Shown here piece by piece: positions 1 to 7,543 of a DNA stretch of 45,506 bases (its first letter is position 1; each line of letters starts with the position of its first letter). Source of the stretch: Methylococcaceae bacterium (GTDB lineage Bacteria > Pseudomonadota > Gammaproteobacteria > Methylococcales > Methylococcaceae); the NCBI GenBank assembly GCA_902810705.1, contig CADDYU010000014.1, forward strand, positions 1 through 45,506, given 5' to 3'. The notes beneath the pieces are model-generated. The model made no database searches, was not told the origin of the DNA, and saw only the letters and a program-made list of their open reading frames with translations. Made by a program: the position numbers and the translations under genes.

Positions 1-98
1 CTCCCTTTGACTCCCGTCCCAACCTTCCCCCTGTGAGGGGGAGGGAATTCAGCCCCTCCCCCTCACAGGGGGAAGGTTGGGACGGGAGTCAAAGGGAG
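1..98. repeat. Perfect 45-bp inverted repeat (large hairpin, REP/MITE-like)
   Basis: Bases 1-45 are the exact reverse complement of 54-98, separated by an 8-base spacer (46-53). The arms are rich in C and G runs. The element begins at the window edge, so it may be longer. It codes for nothing convincing. Poorly conserved look-alikes (blocks around CCCAACCTT and CCCTC) occur near 4705-4775 and 15236-15300, which suggests a dispersed intergenic family. There is no U-tract, so it is not a classical terminator. Confidence 0.9.
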
Positions 99-361
99 CG
101 ATGGCTCGGAACCTCATGCGGCCCCGAGCCTCCCACCTCAACCCCACCGGGACGAGGAAAATCTTCAATACCTTCTACACTTGTGCAGGCGACCGGGCTT
201 GCGGCGCAGTTTTGTGGAGCGCGGCAGGGGACATCCTCGTATTGCGCCGCATGGCCGGAATTCCAAGGATCAGGCGGTGCCGTTCGCCGAAAGCCGCTTT
301 TCATCCGGCGCATTGTGCCAACGCCAATGCGCCTTACAAGACAAGGGGTAAAGAACAAACC

Positions 362-1120
362 ATGAATGATGTCGATCGCGAAATCTTCCGCAATTACTCA
401 CGGCATTATCAAGCAGGGGAAGTGCGCGAGCGCTTGCCGGATGATCTTGAACGCTTGAAGCGCGATCGCTTGCCGCGCTGGCTGAATGAAGTGCCCACCT
501 CAGCCCGTATTCTGGACGTTGGCTGTGCTCAGGGGCATTGGCTCGAGGCCCTGCGGCGGGTGGGTTACACCCACTTGGCAGGGATCGAGCTATCCGCCGA
601 ACTTCTCGCTACTGCCCGGGCGCGTCTGCCCGAATGGGTACAGCTTGAACAGGCCGATCTTCGGGAATGGCTGCGGCGAGCGCCGCCGGAATCCTTCGAT
701 GTAGTTTTCTTTCACGATGTGCTCGAACACCTCCCCCGTGAAGACACTATCGAAGTGTTGCGCGGCTTTCACCGCCTGCTGGCGCCGGGAGGCAAGCTCA
801 GCGTGCGAGTGCCCAACATGGCGTGCCTGATTTCCGGATTTTGCATGGCGATCGACTTCACGCACCAGACCCATTTCACCGAATACTCGTTGTTGCAAGT
901 ATTGGAAGCCGCCGGATTCGATACAGGCAAAATCCGCTTCGAACAGCAGGCGCCGCGTCTGTTCTGGTCCTGGCGGCAGCCTCGGCGGGCGGTGTTTCGC
1001 CTTCTCAATCGCCTGCGCTGGCAGATCAACAATGCCGTTCACCGGGGTTTCTATGTATTGGCCGATTTCATTTGCCCGAAGGTGTTCGACCCGATCTTGG
1101 TCGTGGTCGCACAGAAATGA
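362..1120 (+). CDS. Class I SAM-dependent methyltransferase
   Basis: A 252-residue Rossmann-fold methyltransferase. SAM motif I (ILDVGCAQG) lies near residues 50-58, followed by an acidic strand end (GIELS) and the VLEHLP motif typical of the UbiE/BioC-like Methyltransf_11/23 group. The ATG at 362 is preferred over upstream in-frame starts because homology begins soon after it and AAGGGG lies about 12 bases upstream. The stop overlaps the next gene's start (ATGA), so the two are probably translationally coupled. With two glycosyltransferases following, it probably methylates a glycan or a glycan precursor; the substrate cannot be read from the sequence. Confidence 0.85.
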   Translation: MNDVDREIFRNYSRHYQAGEVRERLPDDLERLKRDRLPRWLNEVPTSARILDVGCAQGHWLEALRRVGYTHLAGIELSAELLATARARLPEWVQLEQADLREWLRRAPPESFDVVFFHDVLEHLPREDTIEVLRGFHRLLAPGGKLSVRVPNMACLISGFCMAIDFTHQTHFTEYSLLQVLEAAGFDTGKIRFEQQAPRLFWSWRQPRRAVFRLLNRLRWQINNAVHRGFYVLADFICPKVFDPILVVVAQK

Positions 1121-2247
1121 AGCCAAACGTGCTGATCGTCATTCCCGATCTGGGTCCCGGAGGGGCGCCGCCCATGAACTTGCGCTTGGCGCAGCAATTA
1201 CAAATGCGGGAGTGGCGTGTGCGCCTCGCCGTGCTTTTTGACCGCTGGCGTGTGCTGGGCGATGACCTTTGCGGTGGGCTGGAGATCGTTCATCTGGGCA
1301 AGTTCAGCCTGCATGATCGGATGTTGCTTCCCGTGCGCCTTGCCCGACTGGCGAAGGACGCCGATGTGGTGATAGGCGGAGTGGAATGTGCCGCCACGAC
1401 CTATGGCTGGCTTGCCGCGCGGCTTGCACATCGGCCATTCATTTCCTGGATGCACACCAACTTTCACTCTCATCAGGCTCGACTTAGAGTAGTCGATCGC
1501 TGGATAACAAGCTTAATTTATCGGTGCGCCCGGTGGGTCGTGCTGCCGTCGCGGGGGGCGCTTGAATCATTGCGACTGGCATTGGGGACGCAGCCTCCCC
1601 ATGCCGTATGGGAAGTGATCGAAAATTTTCTGCCACAGGCTGGATTGACGCCTGCCATAGCGCCAACTGATCCAAACATGTTTTCCAAACCGGTGGTAAT
1701 GGGAATCGGACGTTTGGTTGAAGAAAAAGCCTTTGACCGTCTTATTCGTGCGCACGCCGATTTGCTTGCCAGAGGAATCGAAAATCATGTGGTCATTCTG
1801 GGAGAGGGGCCGTTGCGCCCCGCTCTGGAAGAAGAAGCCCGCCGCCTTGGCGTCAGAGACAGCGTCTTTCTTCCGGGCCACGTGATCGACGTTCCAGGCT
1901 GGCTCCGTCAGGCTACAGCGTTCGCGCTTTGCTCGAAATATGAGGGGCTTCCACTTGTTTTACTGGAGGCCCTCGCGTGCGGAATTCCGACCGTGGCCAT
2001 GGATTGCCCCTCGGGGCCACGGGCAATTCTCCAGGACGGCTGGGCGGGTCTGTTGACGCCGGAAGGGGACGAGGCGGCTTTTCAAGAAGCGCTGGCGCGG
2101 CTGCTGACTTCCGAAGAGCAGCGCACCAGGTACGCCGCCCGAGGCAAGGAACGCGCCAGACATTACACACCGGAACGTATCGTTCCACAGTGGGAAGCAC
2201 TTTTGGAGCGGGTCATCTCGGGGAATGCCTTCCCCCGGAAGCCATGA
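1117..2247 (+). CDS. Glycosyltransferase family 4 (GT-B fold)
   Basis: A 376-residue retaining glycosyltransferase. The N-terminal acceptor domain opens with the GT4-type glycine loop (PDLGPGGAP). The C-terminal donor domain has GIGRLVEEKAFDRLI, ILGEGP and the E-x7-E region (YEGLPLVLLEALACGIP), which binds the nucleotide sugar. No signal peptide or membrane helix is seen, so it should act at the inner face of the inner membrane. The start at 1117 overlaps the preceding stop by four bases, and the end overlaps the following GT2 by four bases. The three genes look like one cotranscribed surface-polysaccharide unit. Sugar specificity is unknown. Confidence 0.88.
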   Translation: MKPNVLIVIPDLGPGGAPPMNLRLAQQLQMREWRVRLAVLFDRWRVLGDDLCGGLEIVHLGKFSLHDRMLLPVRLARLAKDADVVIGGVECAATTYGWLAARLAHRPFISWMHTNFHSHQARLRVVDRWITSLIYRCARWVVLPSRGALESLRLALGTQPPHAVWEVIENFLPQAGLTPAIAPTDPNMFSKPVVMGIGRLVEEKAFDRLIRAHADLLARGIENHVVILGEGPLRPALEEEARRLGVRDSVFLPGHVIDVPGWLRQATAFALCSKYEGLPLVLLEALACGIPTVAMDCPSGPRAILQDGWAGLLTPEGDEAAFQEALARLLTSEEQRTRYAARGKERARHYTPERIVPQWEALLERVISGNAFPRKP

Positions 2248-3278
2248 CCCGCAAGCCTCTGGTCTCGATCCTGCTCGCCACTCGCAACCGCGCGGCCTTG
2301 CTGCGCCGCGCCATATCCAGCCTGCGGCGGCAAACCTACGCGCCCCTTGAAATCCTGGTGCTCGATGACGGATCGACCGACGAGACGCTTGCATGGCTTG
2401 CCGATCAGGCCGCGATGGACTCGCGCCTCCGGGTGTTGCGCAACGATACCCCGGTAGGTCTTGCGAGCGCACTGAACCGCCTGATTGCCGAAAGTCGCGG
2501 GGATTTTCTCGCCCGCATGGACGACGACGATGTGGCCTATCCGCAGCGCATCGAGCGGCAGATCGAATACATGCAGCACCATGGAATCGATGTGTGTGGA
2601 ACCTGGTACAGGCGGGTGGCCCGTTGGGGCAAGGGCATTTCCCGGCCGGCGGTGGACGACGAGACGATCAAAACCGAACTGCTTTTCCAACCCCCGCTGC
2701 TGCATCCGTCGGTGATGATGCGCCGGTCGGTACTGGAAAGGCACGGCGGCTATCGCACGGAGTTCCCCCATGCCGAGGACTACGAGTTATGGACGCGGCT
2801 CGCCCCTCATGCCCGATTCGGCAACGTACCTGAAACCCTGATGGATTACACCATAGCACCGCATCAGGTCTCCCGCCGCTTCAACCAGGATCAGGTGAAT
2901 TCGGCCCAGCGCATCCGGATGCGCTATCTCGCCGACTTGGGCGTTTCCCATGACCAGCGTCAGCGGCAGATCCATGTCTCCTTGCGCCACCCCTCCCCGC
3001 TTCACTCCACCGAGGAACTGGAGGACATGGGCCGGTGGCTGGAACTTCTCGCCACTCATTTTCCTCCCTCGCAGCGCCCTGTGCTCGCACGCCAATGGCA
3101 TCTTGCCGCAATCCGGGGCGCGGGCTTGGGTCTTGCAACCTATCGCATCTGGCGGCGCTTCCCTTTGGGACAGCGTTGCACCGCAAGTAAATCCTTGCAG
3201 CTTCTGGCACTTTGCGCCGGCAGCATAGAATACCGTTCCCGTATTTACCAATTCCTGGAACGGTTTGCCGATAGCTGA
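2244..3278 (+). CDS. Glycosyltransferase family 2 (GT-A fold)
   Basis: A 344-residue inverting glycosyltransferase. The N-terminal signature VSILLATRNRAALL, the nucleotide-binding LDDGSTDET and the metal-binding acidic motif ARMDDDDV (DXD) are typical of GT2. A C-terminal extension of about 100 residues has no obvious domain. The ATG at 2244 overlaps the upstream GT4 stop as ATGA. It probably adds a sugar to a lipid-linked glycan together with the two preceding genes. It ends the plus-strand cluster and converges on the GT4 at 3483-4493. Confidence 0.87.
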   Translation: MTRKPLVSILLATRNRAALLRRAISSLRRQTYAPLEILVLDDGSTDETLAWLADQAAMDSRLRVLRNDTPVGLASALNRLIAESRGDFLARMDDDDVAYPQRIERQIEYMQHHGIDVCGTWYRRVARWGKGISRPAVDDETIKTELLFQPPLLHPSVMMRRSVLERHGGYRTEFPHAEDYELWTRLAPHARFGNVPETLMDYTIAPHQVSRRFNQDQVNSAQRIRMRYLADLGVSHDQRQRQIHVSLRHPSPLHSTEELEDMGRWLELLATHFPPSQRPVLARQWHLAAIRGAGLGLATYRIWRRFPLGQRCTASKSLQLLALCAGSIEYRSRIYQFLERFADS

Positions 3279-3354
3279 AAAACGTTTCTTTTCGGTAGCA
3301 GGCGGTAAGGTGCGATGGCCTTGTGCCGTATTGGGCCGCATGAAGCTCCGTAGG

Positions 3355-3381
3355 GCGCAATAGGGTATTCCCGTATTGCGC
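3355..3381. repeat. Intergenic hairpin between convergent glycosyltransferases
   Basis: GCGCAATA at 3355-3362 pairs with TATTGCGC at 3374-3381, and the stem continues inward as GGG/CCC (3363-3365 with 3370-3372) with one unpaired G. The loop is TATT. No T-run follows on either strand, so this resembles a REP-type palindrome more than an intrinsic terminator. It could still shield the 3' ends of the two converging transcripts. Nothing else is apparent in 3279-3482. Confidence 0.6.
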
Positions 3382-3482
3382 TGAAGAGGGGTATCCGGAA
3401 GGCGGGAGCAAGTTCCACGGGGTATGCCATTTCATCCGGCCCAGTAAGCCAAGGCCATTGCATCTTACGGAATAAGTCCGAT

Positions 3483-4493
3483 TTAAAGGATTTCATAGTA
3501 AAGCTGAACATAGCGGTCCACGGCCCAGGCTTCCGAGAACCACTCCAGCGTCCGCCGCCGCGCCGCTTGGGCCATGTCCCGCCAGCGGCCGGGGTTCTCC
3601 GCCAGGGAACGGCAGGCGGCGGCGAAAGCTTCCACGTCGTCCACCGGGCAGAGCAGGCCGGTGGCTCCATCCTCCACCACTTCCGGCAAGGAAGAGCAAT
3701 CAGCGGCGATGACCGGAAGGCCCGAGGCTTGGGCTTCGAGCATGGTTAGGCTCAATCCTTCAAGGCGGGAAGGGAAAAGCAATGCATCGCTCTCTTGATA
3801 GAGCCGAGCCAGTTGTGACGGCTCGCTCATCCAGTCCACCGGGACCATATTCGAAGGCAAATCGGAAGGCTCGGACCGGTTTTTCGCCGTGAAGCGCAGC
3901 ACGAATTCCGGCCCCAGCCGGCGGAGAATGGGCGCCAGCAAATCCGTGCCCTTGCGCCGGCTCCAGTTTCCGACGAACAGGAGACGAAAGGGGCGGTGAG
4001 GCGCTTCTCGCGGGGCTGGACAAAAAAGATCGGTGTCCACCCAGTTGTGGATGACCTCGCTATCGGCCCGTCCGAACACGGCTTGGGCCTGGCGGGCCGT
4101 ATAACGGCTCACGGCCACGACTTTCGCGGCTCTTTGAATATTTTCCGCTTCGACGGCCTTGATCCAAAACCGATGATAGAGCATCTGTGCCGTGCTTTTG
4201 TAAGGAGTCAACGCTTTGGTATGCACGCTGCTGTGCAGGGTGGCCAGCACCGGCAGATGCTCGGGGACGAAGCGCTGTGGCAGCCAGGAATTGACGTGCG
4301 CGACGTTGGCCCAGGCGGGTGGCTTCGGCACGGGCACGCTCCAAGGAGCGTACTCCGCGCGCAAGGGGAGCCAGGTGATTTCGGTTCGGAGACCGCGCCT
4401 TGAAAGGGCTTCCGCGAGGCGCACGGTGTAGACGTCGGCCCCGCTGCCGGAGCGGAGGGTGGGAAACCAGATTTTGGGGCTCGTGGCGGGCAT
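3483..4493 (-). CDS. Glycosyltransferase family 4
   Basis: A 336-residue GT-B glycosyltransferase on the minus strand. The N-terminus carries the acceptor-side loop (TLRSGSGADVYTVRLAEAL). The donor domain has LLFVGNWSRRKGTDLL and the E-x7-E element (SRLEGLSLTMLEAQASGLP). It lacks membrane segments. It converges on the plus-strand methyltransferase-GT4-GT2 set and probably serves the same polysaccharide, although it is separately transcribed. No gene lies immediately upstream on its strand, so its promoter should lie in 4494-4650. Confidence 0.87.
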   Translation of the reverse strand: MPATSPKIWFPTLRSGSGADVYTVRLAEALSRRGLRTEITWLPLRAEYAPWSVPVPKPPAWANVAHVNSWLPQRFVPEHLPVLATLHSSVHTKALTPYKSTAQMLYHRFWIKAVEAENIQRAAKVVAVSRYTARQAQAVFGRADSEVIHNWVDTDLFCPAPREAPHRPFRLLFVGNWSRRKGTDLLAPILRRLGPEFVLRFTAKNRSEPSDLPSNMVPVDWMSEPSQLARLYQESDALLFPSRLEGLSLTMLEAQASGLPVIAADCSSLPEVVEDGATGLLCPVDDVEAFAAACRSLAENPGRWRDMAQAARRRTLEWFSEAWAVDRYVQLYYEIL

Positions 4494-4845
4494 GGCGGGT
4501 AACTATAGGCGATTTTCTCGCTCTCACAGCCCCCGTTTCAACACCTGGGAGGATGATGCCACGTCGCGCAGCGGTAAGGGCGCAATTGGCGCGGAGAGCT
4601 TGGAAATCCGCAACGAGCCAAATCCGCAGTTTGGCCCGTTAAGAAAATATGGAGAGCCGAGGTTTGATTGTTGTCGCGGTACGAAACTCGCCGCCATCAG
4701 CCCCCTTCGACCCCTATCCCAACCTTTCCTCTTCCAGGGGAAGGAGTTTGATTCCTTCCCTCTTGAAGGAATAATGATTTCCCTCACCCTGCCATCTCTC
4801 AGCGGAAAATGGTTTTCTCGCTGGCCTCATCCCAACCTGTGTTGA
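4494..4845. other. Gene-free spacer with a degraded palindromic repeat
   Basis: About 350 bases without a credible gene. It should contain the promoter of the minus-strand GT4, but no clear -35/-10 pair stands out. The part from about 4705 to 4775 holds a decayed relative of the 1-98 inverted repeat: a CCCAACCTTT block followed by GGGGAAGGA ... TCCTTCCC as an imperfect hairpin. Another CCCAACCT fragment lies at about 4828-4836. The rest is featureless. Confidence 0.5.
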
Positions 4846-5145
4846 TTACCGGCAACCTTTCAGCCAGTCGGCGAATTCCTCGGGCGTGAGGATGGGCAGC
4901 GAGCTTACACAACCTTTCGCGGCGAGAAAATGGACGCCCCGCTCACCAGCGCATCGGCCTTTCCGGCGAGGGCCAGCGCCAGAAACATGAGGTCGTCGGG
5001 ATCGGAAAGCTCGGGTAGCTCGGCGGGGCAATCGAGGACGGGAACGGTTTCGACGAAAGGCAGAAAAAATGCCAGCGAAGGCAGCCATCCGCCACACGAC
5101 GCGAGCGCCGGGGGCTCGTCCTCGTACCGAGGGTTGACACCGGCC
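4846..5145 (-). pseudogene. C-terminal fragment of a PIN-family (COG1569-type) toxin, frameshifted
   Basis: Minus-strand translation gives LPFVETVPVLDCPAELPE, then the PIN acidic core SDPDDLMFLALALAG and KADALVSG in one frame. The terminal ILTPEEFADWLKG is in another frame and stops at 4846-4848. In intact PIN toxins of this type the order is LPF/YxET, RDPxDxxFLALA, ADxLVTGDxDLL, PILTPxxF, so this is the C-terminal half with a frameshift near 4930. The N-terminal VLDTN part is missing here but is present at 5955-6111 on the same strand. The fragment should be inactive. Confidence 0.65.
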
Positions 5146-5195
5146 ATTCCCGGACTTAGCCTCCTTAAACAGAGATCCAACCCCGAGGATTCATC

Positions 5196-5768
5196 ATGAA
5201 TTCCAGGATCGCCAGGAAACTTTCCTTATACGAACAATTGGAAGCTCTGCCGGAGGGTCTGACCGGCGAGATCATCAACGGCCAATTGCATACCCAGCCC
5301 CGGCCCGCCTGGCCCCATGCCTTGGCGAGTTCGCGCCTCGGCATGGACATCGGTTCCGCCTATCATCGCGGACGTGGCGTTCCGGGGGGTTGGTGGATCA
5401 TCGATGAACCCGAGGTCCATTTCGTTCTGGACGTCGAAGTCGCCGTGCCGGACTTGGCCGGCTGGCGCCGCGAGCGGATGCCGGTTCCGCCGGAAGGCCA
5501 CAAAATCCAGGTGGCGCCGGACTGGATTTGCGAGGTCTTCTCCCCGGCGACCAAGAGCAAGGACCGGGAAGAGAAGATGCCGCTGTATGCCCGCTACGGC
5601 GTGCGATTCGCCTGGCTGGTCGATCCCAAGGCGCGAACGCTGGAAGCCTTCGCGCTGGATCGGGAATCCTGGGTCCCGCTCGGCCTGTTCCGGGACGATG
5701 ATCGAGTCTCCATCGCTCCCTTCGATGCCATCAGCATCCATCTCGCCGAGCTTTGGACTTCGCCATGA
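5196..5768 (+). CDS. Uma2-family (DUF820) PD-(D/E)XK nuclease-like protein
   Basis: A 190-residue Uma2/DUF820 protein. It has the family N-terminus (LTGEIINGQLHTQP), the acidic strand AVPDLAGW and the EVFSPAT ... R motif, then LYARYGVRFAWLVDP, matching the PD-(D/E)XK restriction-endonuclease-like core. The start is supported by GAGGA 6 bases upstream of the ATG. The biological role of Uma2 proteins is unclear; they are plentiful in cyanobacteria and other environmental bacteria, often with mobile or toxin-antitoxin genes. This copy is on the plus strand between the two halves of a minus-strand PIN toxin and is divergent from the second Uma2 gene at 6631. Confidence 0.85.
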   Translation: MNSRIARKLSLYEQLEALPEGLTGEIINGQLHTQPRPAWPHALASSRLGMDIGSAYHRGRGVPGGWWIIDEPEVHFVLDVEVAVPDLAGWRRERMPVPPEGHKIQVAPDWICEVFSPATKSKDREEKMPLYARYGVRFAWLVDPKARTLEAFALDRESWVPLGLFRDDDRVSIAPFDAISIHLAELWTSP

Positions 5769-5954
5769 CCGCGAATGCCGGAACCCCACGAACCCTGCGT
5801 TCCGCTCGGGTTCCACGCCCCGCAACCCCTCGACCTTCATCCAAGCATCGGGCGAATCCCGCCGCTCCATGCGCAGGCGTTCGCTGTCCAGCATTTCGAC
5901 CTCGATCACGGGCGGGCCGAACCGGCAGGTGGCGAAATCCCGCGCCAGGTTTTC

Positions 5955-6111
5955 CAGGACGCGGATGAGTTCGCCGACCGTTTCCCGGCTAGCCAGGGGG
6001 AATGAATTGCCCGGTCCGCCAACCCTCGCGGAGCCAGACCAGCCTCCCCTGGGCGAAAAGCGGCGCCGATAACACGCAATGGGTATCGAGAACCACGCAG
6101 GGCGGCGTCAT
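5955..6111 (-). pseudogene. N-terminal fragment of a PIN-family toxin, frameshifted
   Basis: The ATG at 6111 overlaps the antitoxin stop by four bases (ATGA), the classic antitoxin-toxin coupling. Translation begins MTPPCVVLDTHCVLSAPLF, the PIN N-terminus with the first metal-binding Asp, and continues RLVWLREGWRTGQFIP. A run of five Gs (5996-6000) then throws it out of frame into a stop. Restoring the frame gives LASRETVGELIRVL, after which toxin similarity ends near 5955. The remaining half of the fold is found at 4846-5145 on the same strand. Confidence 0.65.
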
Positions 6112-6332
6112 CGCGGCTGGCGCGCCCAAGCGATGGCTTCCTCCAGGTCCTTCTCGGTGAGGTTGAGTTCCGCGAGCTTGGCGCGCACGGCGTCGACGCG
6201 CTGCAACCGCGCCAGAGTCGGTACGATGCGTCCGTTTTCGACGGAAACGTCAAAGTATTCGGCGCTGCCCACCGTTTGCACGATGGCTTTAGGCGGGATG
6301 AGCTGGGTCTTGGCGGTGCGCTTGGCCAGCAT
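6108..6332 (-). CDS. AbrB/MazE-like antitoxin, toxin partner broken
   Basis: A 74-residue protein of the SpoVT/AbrB-like antitoxin type: KRTAKTQLIPPKAIVQTV followed by YFDVSVENGRIVPTLAR gives the swapped-hairpin DNA-binding N-terminus. A C-terminal helix (DAVRAKLAELNLTEKDLEEA) would neutralise the toxin. The ATG at 6332 has GAGAG just upstream; an in-frame TTG at 6350 is possible but less likely. It overlaps the start of the PIN toxin fragment by four bases. Such antitoxins usually repress their own operon. With the toxin frameshifted and split, it is now an orphan. Confidence 0.75.
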   Translation of the reverse strand: MLAKRTAKTQLIPPKAIVQTVGSAEYFDVSVENGRIVPTLARLQRVDAVRAKLAELNLTEKDLEEAIAWARQPR

Positions 6333-6630
6333 GGGTCTCTCTAAAAGCAAGCTCTAAAAGTAAGGAAGTAAGAAAAGCAAATTGTACGGTTATTCGGCGA
6401 ATCGGGGTGCAGATCAAGACGATGGGGATTGGAAGTCCAGGGCAATCCGGGCTTCTGAAATCTTGGGGTTCACTTCTCTTTACTCCGACTTACAGGACTT
6501 GGGCTTGAGGCGACGCGGCCGCAAAAAACACACGCCTCCCGCCGCGGGGCAGGATTCCTGGAGCGCCCCAAGTACCCTGCCACGTCAAGCAGGTTAAAAT
6601 GGTGGAGTCCGTATTTCGGGGAGAATTCCT

Positions 6631-7224
6631 ATGGGCCTGGCGCGACGCGATCACGACTATCACACCTACGCCGACTATCTGACCTGGCCGGAAGATGTCC
6701 GCTCCGAGCTGATCGACGGGGTGGCCTATCTCATGGCCCCGGCGCCCACGCTCGATCACCAGGACATCGCCGGGGAGATTTACTTTCAGCTCAGGCGCGC
6801 CCTAGAAGGCAAGCCCTGCCGGGCCTTTATCGCCCCGGTGGACGTGCGGTTGCCGAAAGCCGGCGAGGCGGACGAGCGTATCGACACGGTGGTGCAGCCG
6901 GATGTGCTGGTGGTCTGCGACGGGTCCAAGCTGGACCGGCGCGGGGTGCGCGGAGCGCCGGATTTGGTGGTGGAGGTGCTGTCTCCCGCGACCGCCAGCC
7001 ACGATCAACTGCTCAAGCGCCGGGTCTACGAGCGCGCCGGGGTTCTGGAATACTGGCTGGTGCATCCCGCCGACCGCGTCCTCACCGTGTACCGCCTGGC
7101 GGAGGGCCAATTCGGCAAGCCGGACGTGTACGAGCTTTCGGGCCACACGCCGGTCGGCGTGCTGCCCGGTGTCGCCATCGCCTGGGACGATTTGGTCCGC
7201 CGGCTGGCGCCGCCTGACTATTGA
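6631..7224 (+). CDS. Uma2-family (DUF820) PD-(D/E)XK nuclease-like protein
   Basis: A 197-residue Uma2 protein, intact by length. Visible landmarks are the N-terminal TYADYLTWPEDVRSELIDG, AYLMAPAPTLDHQ, the catalytic-type VVQPDVLVVCD (Asp), LVVEVLSPATASHD (Glu-x-Val) and VYERAGVLEYWLVHP. GGGGAG lies about 6 bases upstream of the ATG. It differs clearly from the 5196-5768 protein, so the two are distant paralogues rather than a recent duplication. It lies between a toxin-antitoxin remnant and tRNA-Pro. Function is unproven; nuclease activity is inferred from the fold. Confidence 0.87.
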   Translation: MGLARRDHDYHTYADYLTWPEDVRSELIDGVAYLMAPAPTLDHQDIAGEIYFQLRRALEGKPCRAFIAPVDVRLPKAGEADERIDTVVQPDVLVVCDGSKLDRRGVRGAPDLVVEVLSPATASHDQLLKRRVYERAGVLEYWLVHPADRVLTVYRLAEGQFGKPDVYELSGHTPVGVLPGVAIAWDDLVRRLAPPDY

Positions 7225-7290
7225 TCCAGCCGGCGATTTCCTTGACTTAAGTCATGGGAGCTATAAAAAGCCGATCTCACTGGCGCAGCG

Positions 7291-7325
7291 CCCCTCGGCG
7301 AACCGCTCGTCATGCGGCCGAGGGG
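7291..7325. repeat. 9-bp perfect hairpin upstream of the tRNA-Pro 3' side
   Basis: CCCCTCGGC (7291-7299) is the exact complement of GCCGAGGGG (7317-7325), with a 17-base loop. No T-run follows on either strand. It could slow the transcript leaving tRNA-Pro on the minus strand, or it may be a passive palindrome. A self-complementary GACTTAAGTC also lies at 7244-7253. Otherwise 7225-7453 is featureless. Confidence 0.45.
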
Positions 7326-7453
7326 ATTGATTCATCGACCCGTTTGATCCATGTGACTACGTTGGGACGCCAGCGGAGGCTAGGCTAAAAGGGAATTGAT
7401 GCGAAAGGCGGCCCCGCGGCGATGTGGGGGCTTAAGGTAAGTCTTTGCCGGAA

Positions 7454-7530
7454 TGGTCGGGGTGAGAGGATTCGAACCTCCGGCCACTGCCTCCCGAAAG
7501 CAGTGCTCTACCAGGCTGAGCTACACCCCG
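7454..7530 (-). tRNA. tRNA-Pro (anticodon CGG)
   Basis: Read on the minus strand, the 77-base gene folds as a full cloverleaf. The acceptor CGGGGTG pairs with CACCCCG, the D-arm has AGCCTGGTAGAGC, and the anticodon arm CTGCT/GGCAG presents CGG with G37, as in proline tRNAs. The T-arm contains GGTTCGAATCC, and CCA is encoded at 7454-7456. It lies 13 bases downstream of the ispB stop on the same strand, so it may be cotranscribed or processed from that message. Its 3' end faces the accessory patch at 4500-7230. Confidence 0.95.
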
Positions 7531-7543
7531 AAGAACGGATTTC

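Noticed and set aside
5996-6000. Programmed frameshift at the G-run in the PIN toxin fragment
   Set aside because: Restoring the frame still gives only half a toxin, so decay is simpler than recoding.
7242-7267. TTGACT ... TATAAA as a promoter downstream of the second Uma2 gene
   Set aside because: The spacing is only 14 bases, and no gene follows on the plus strand.
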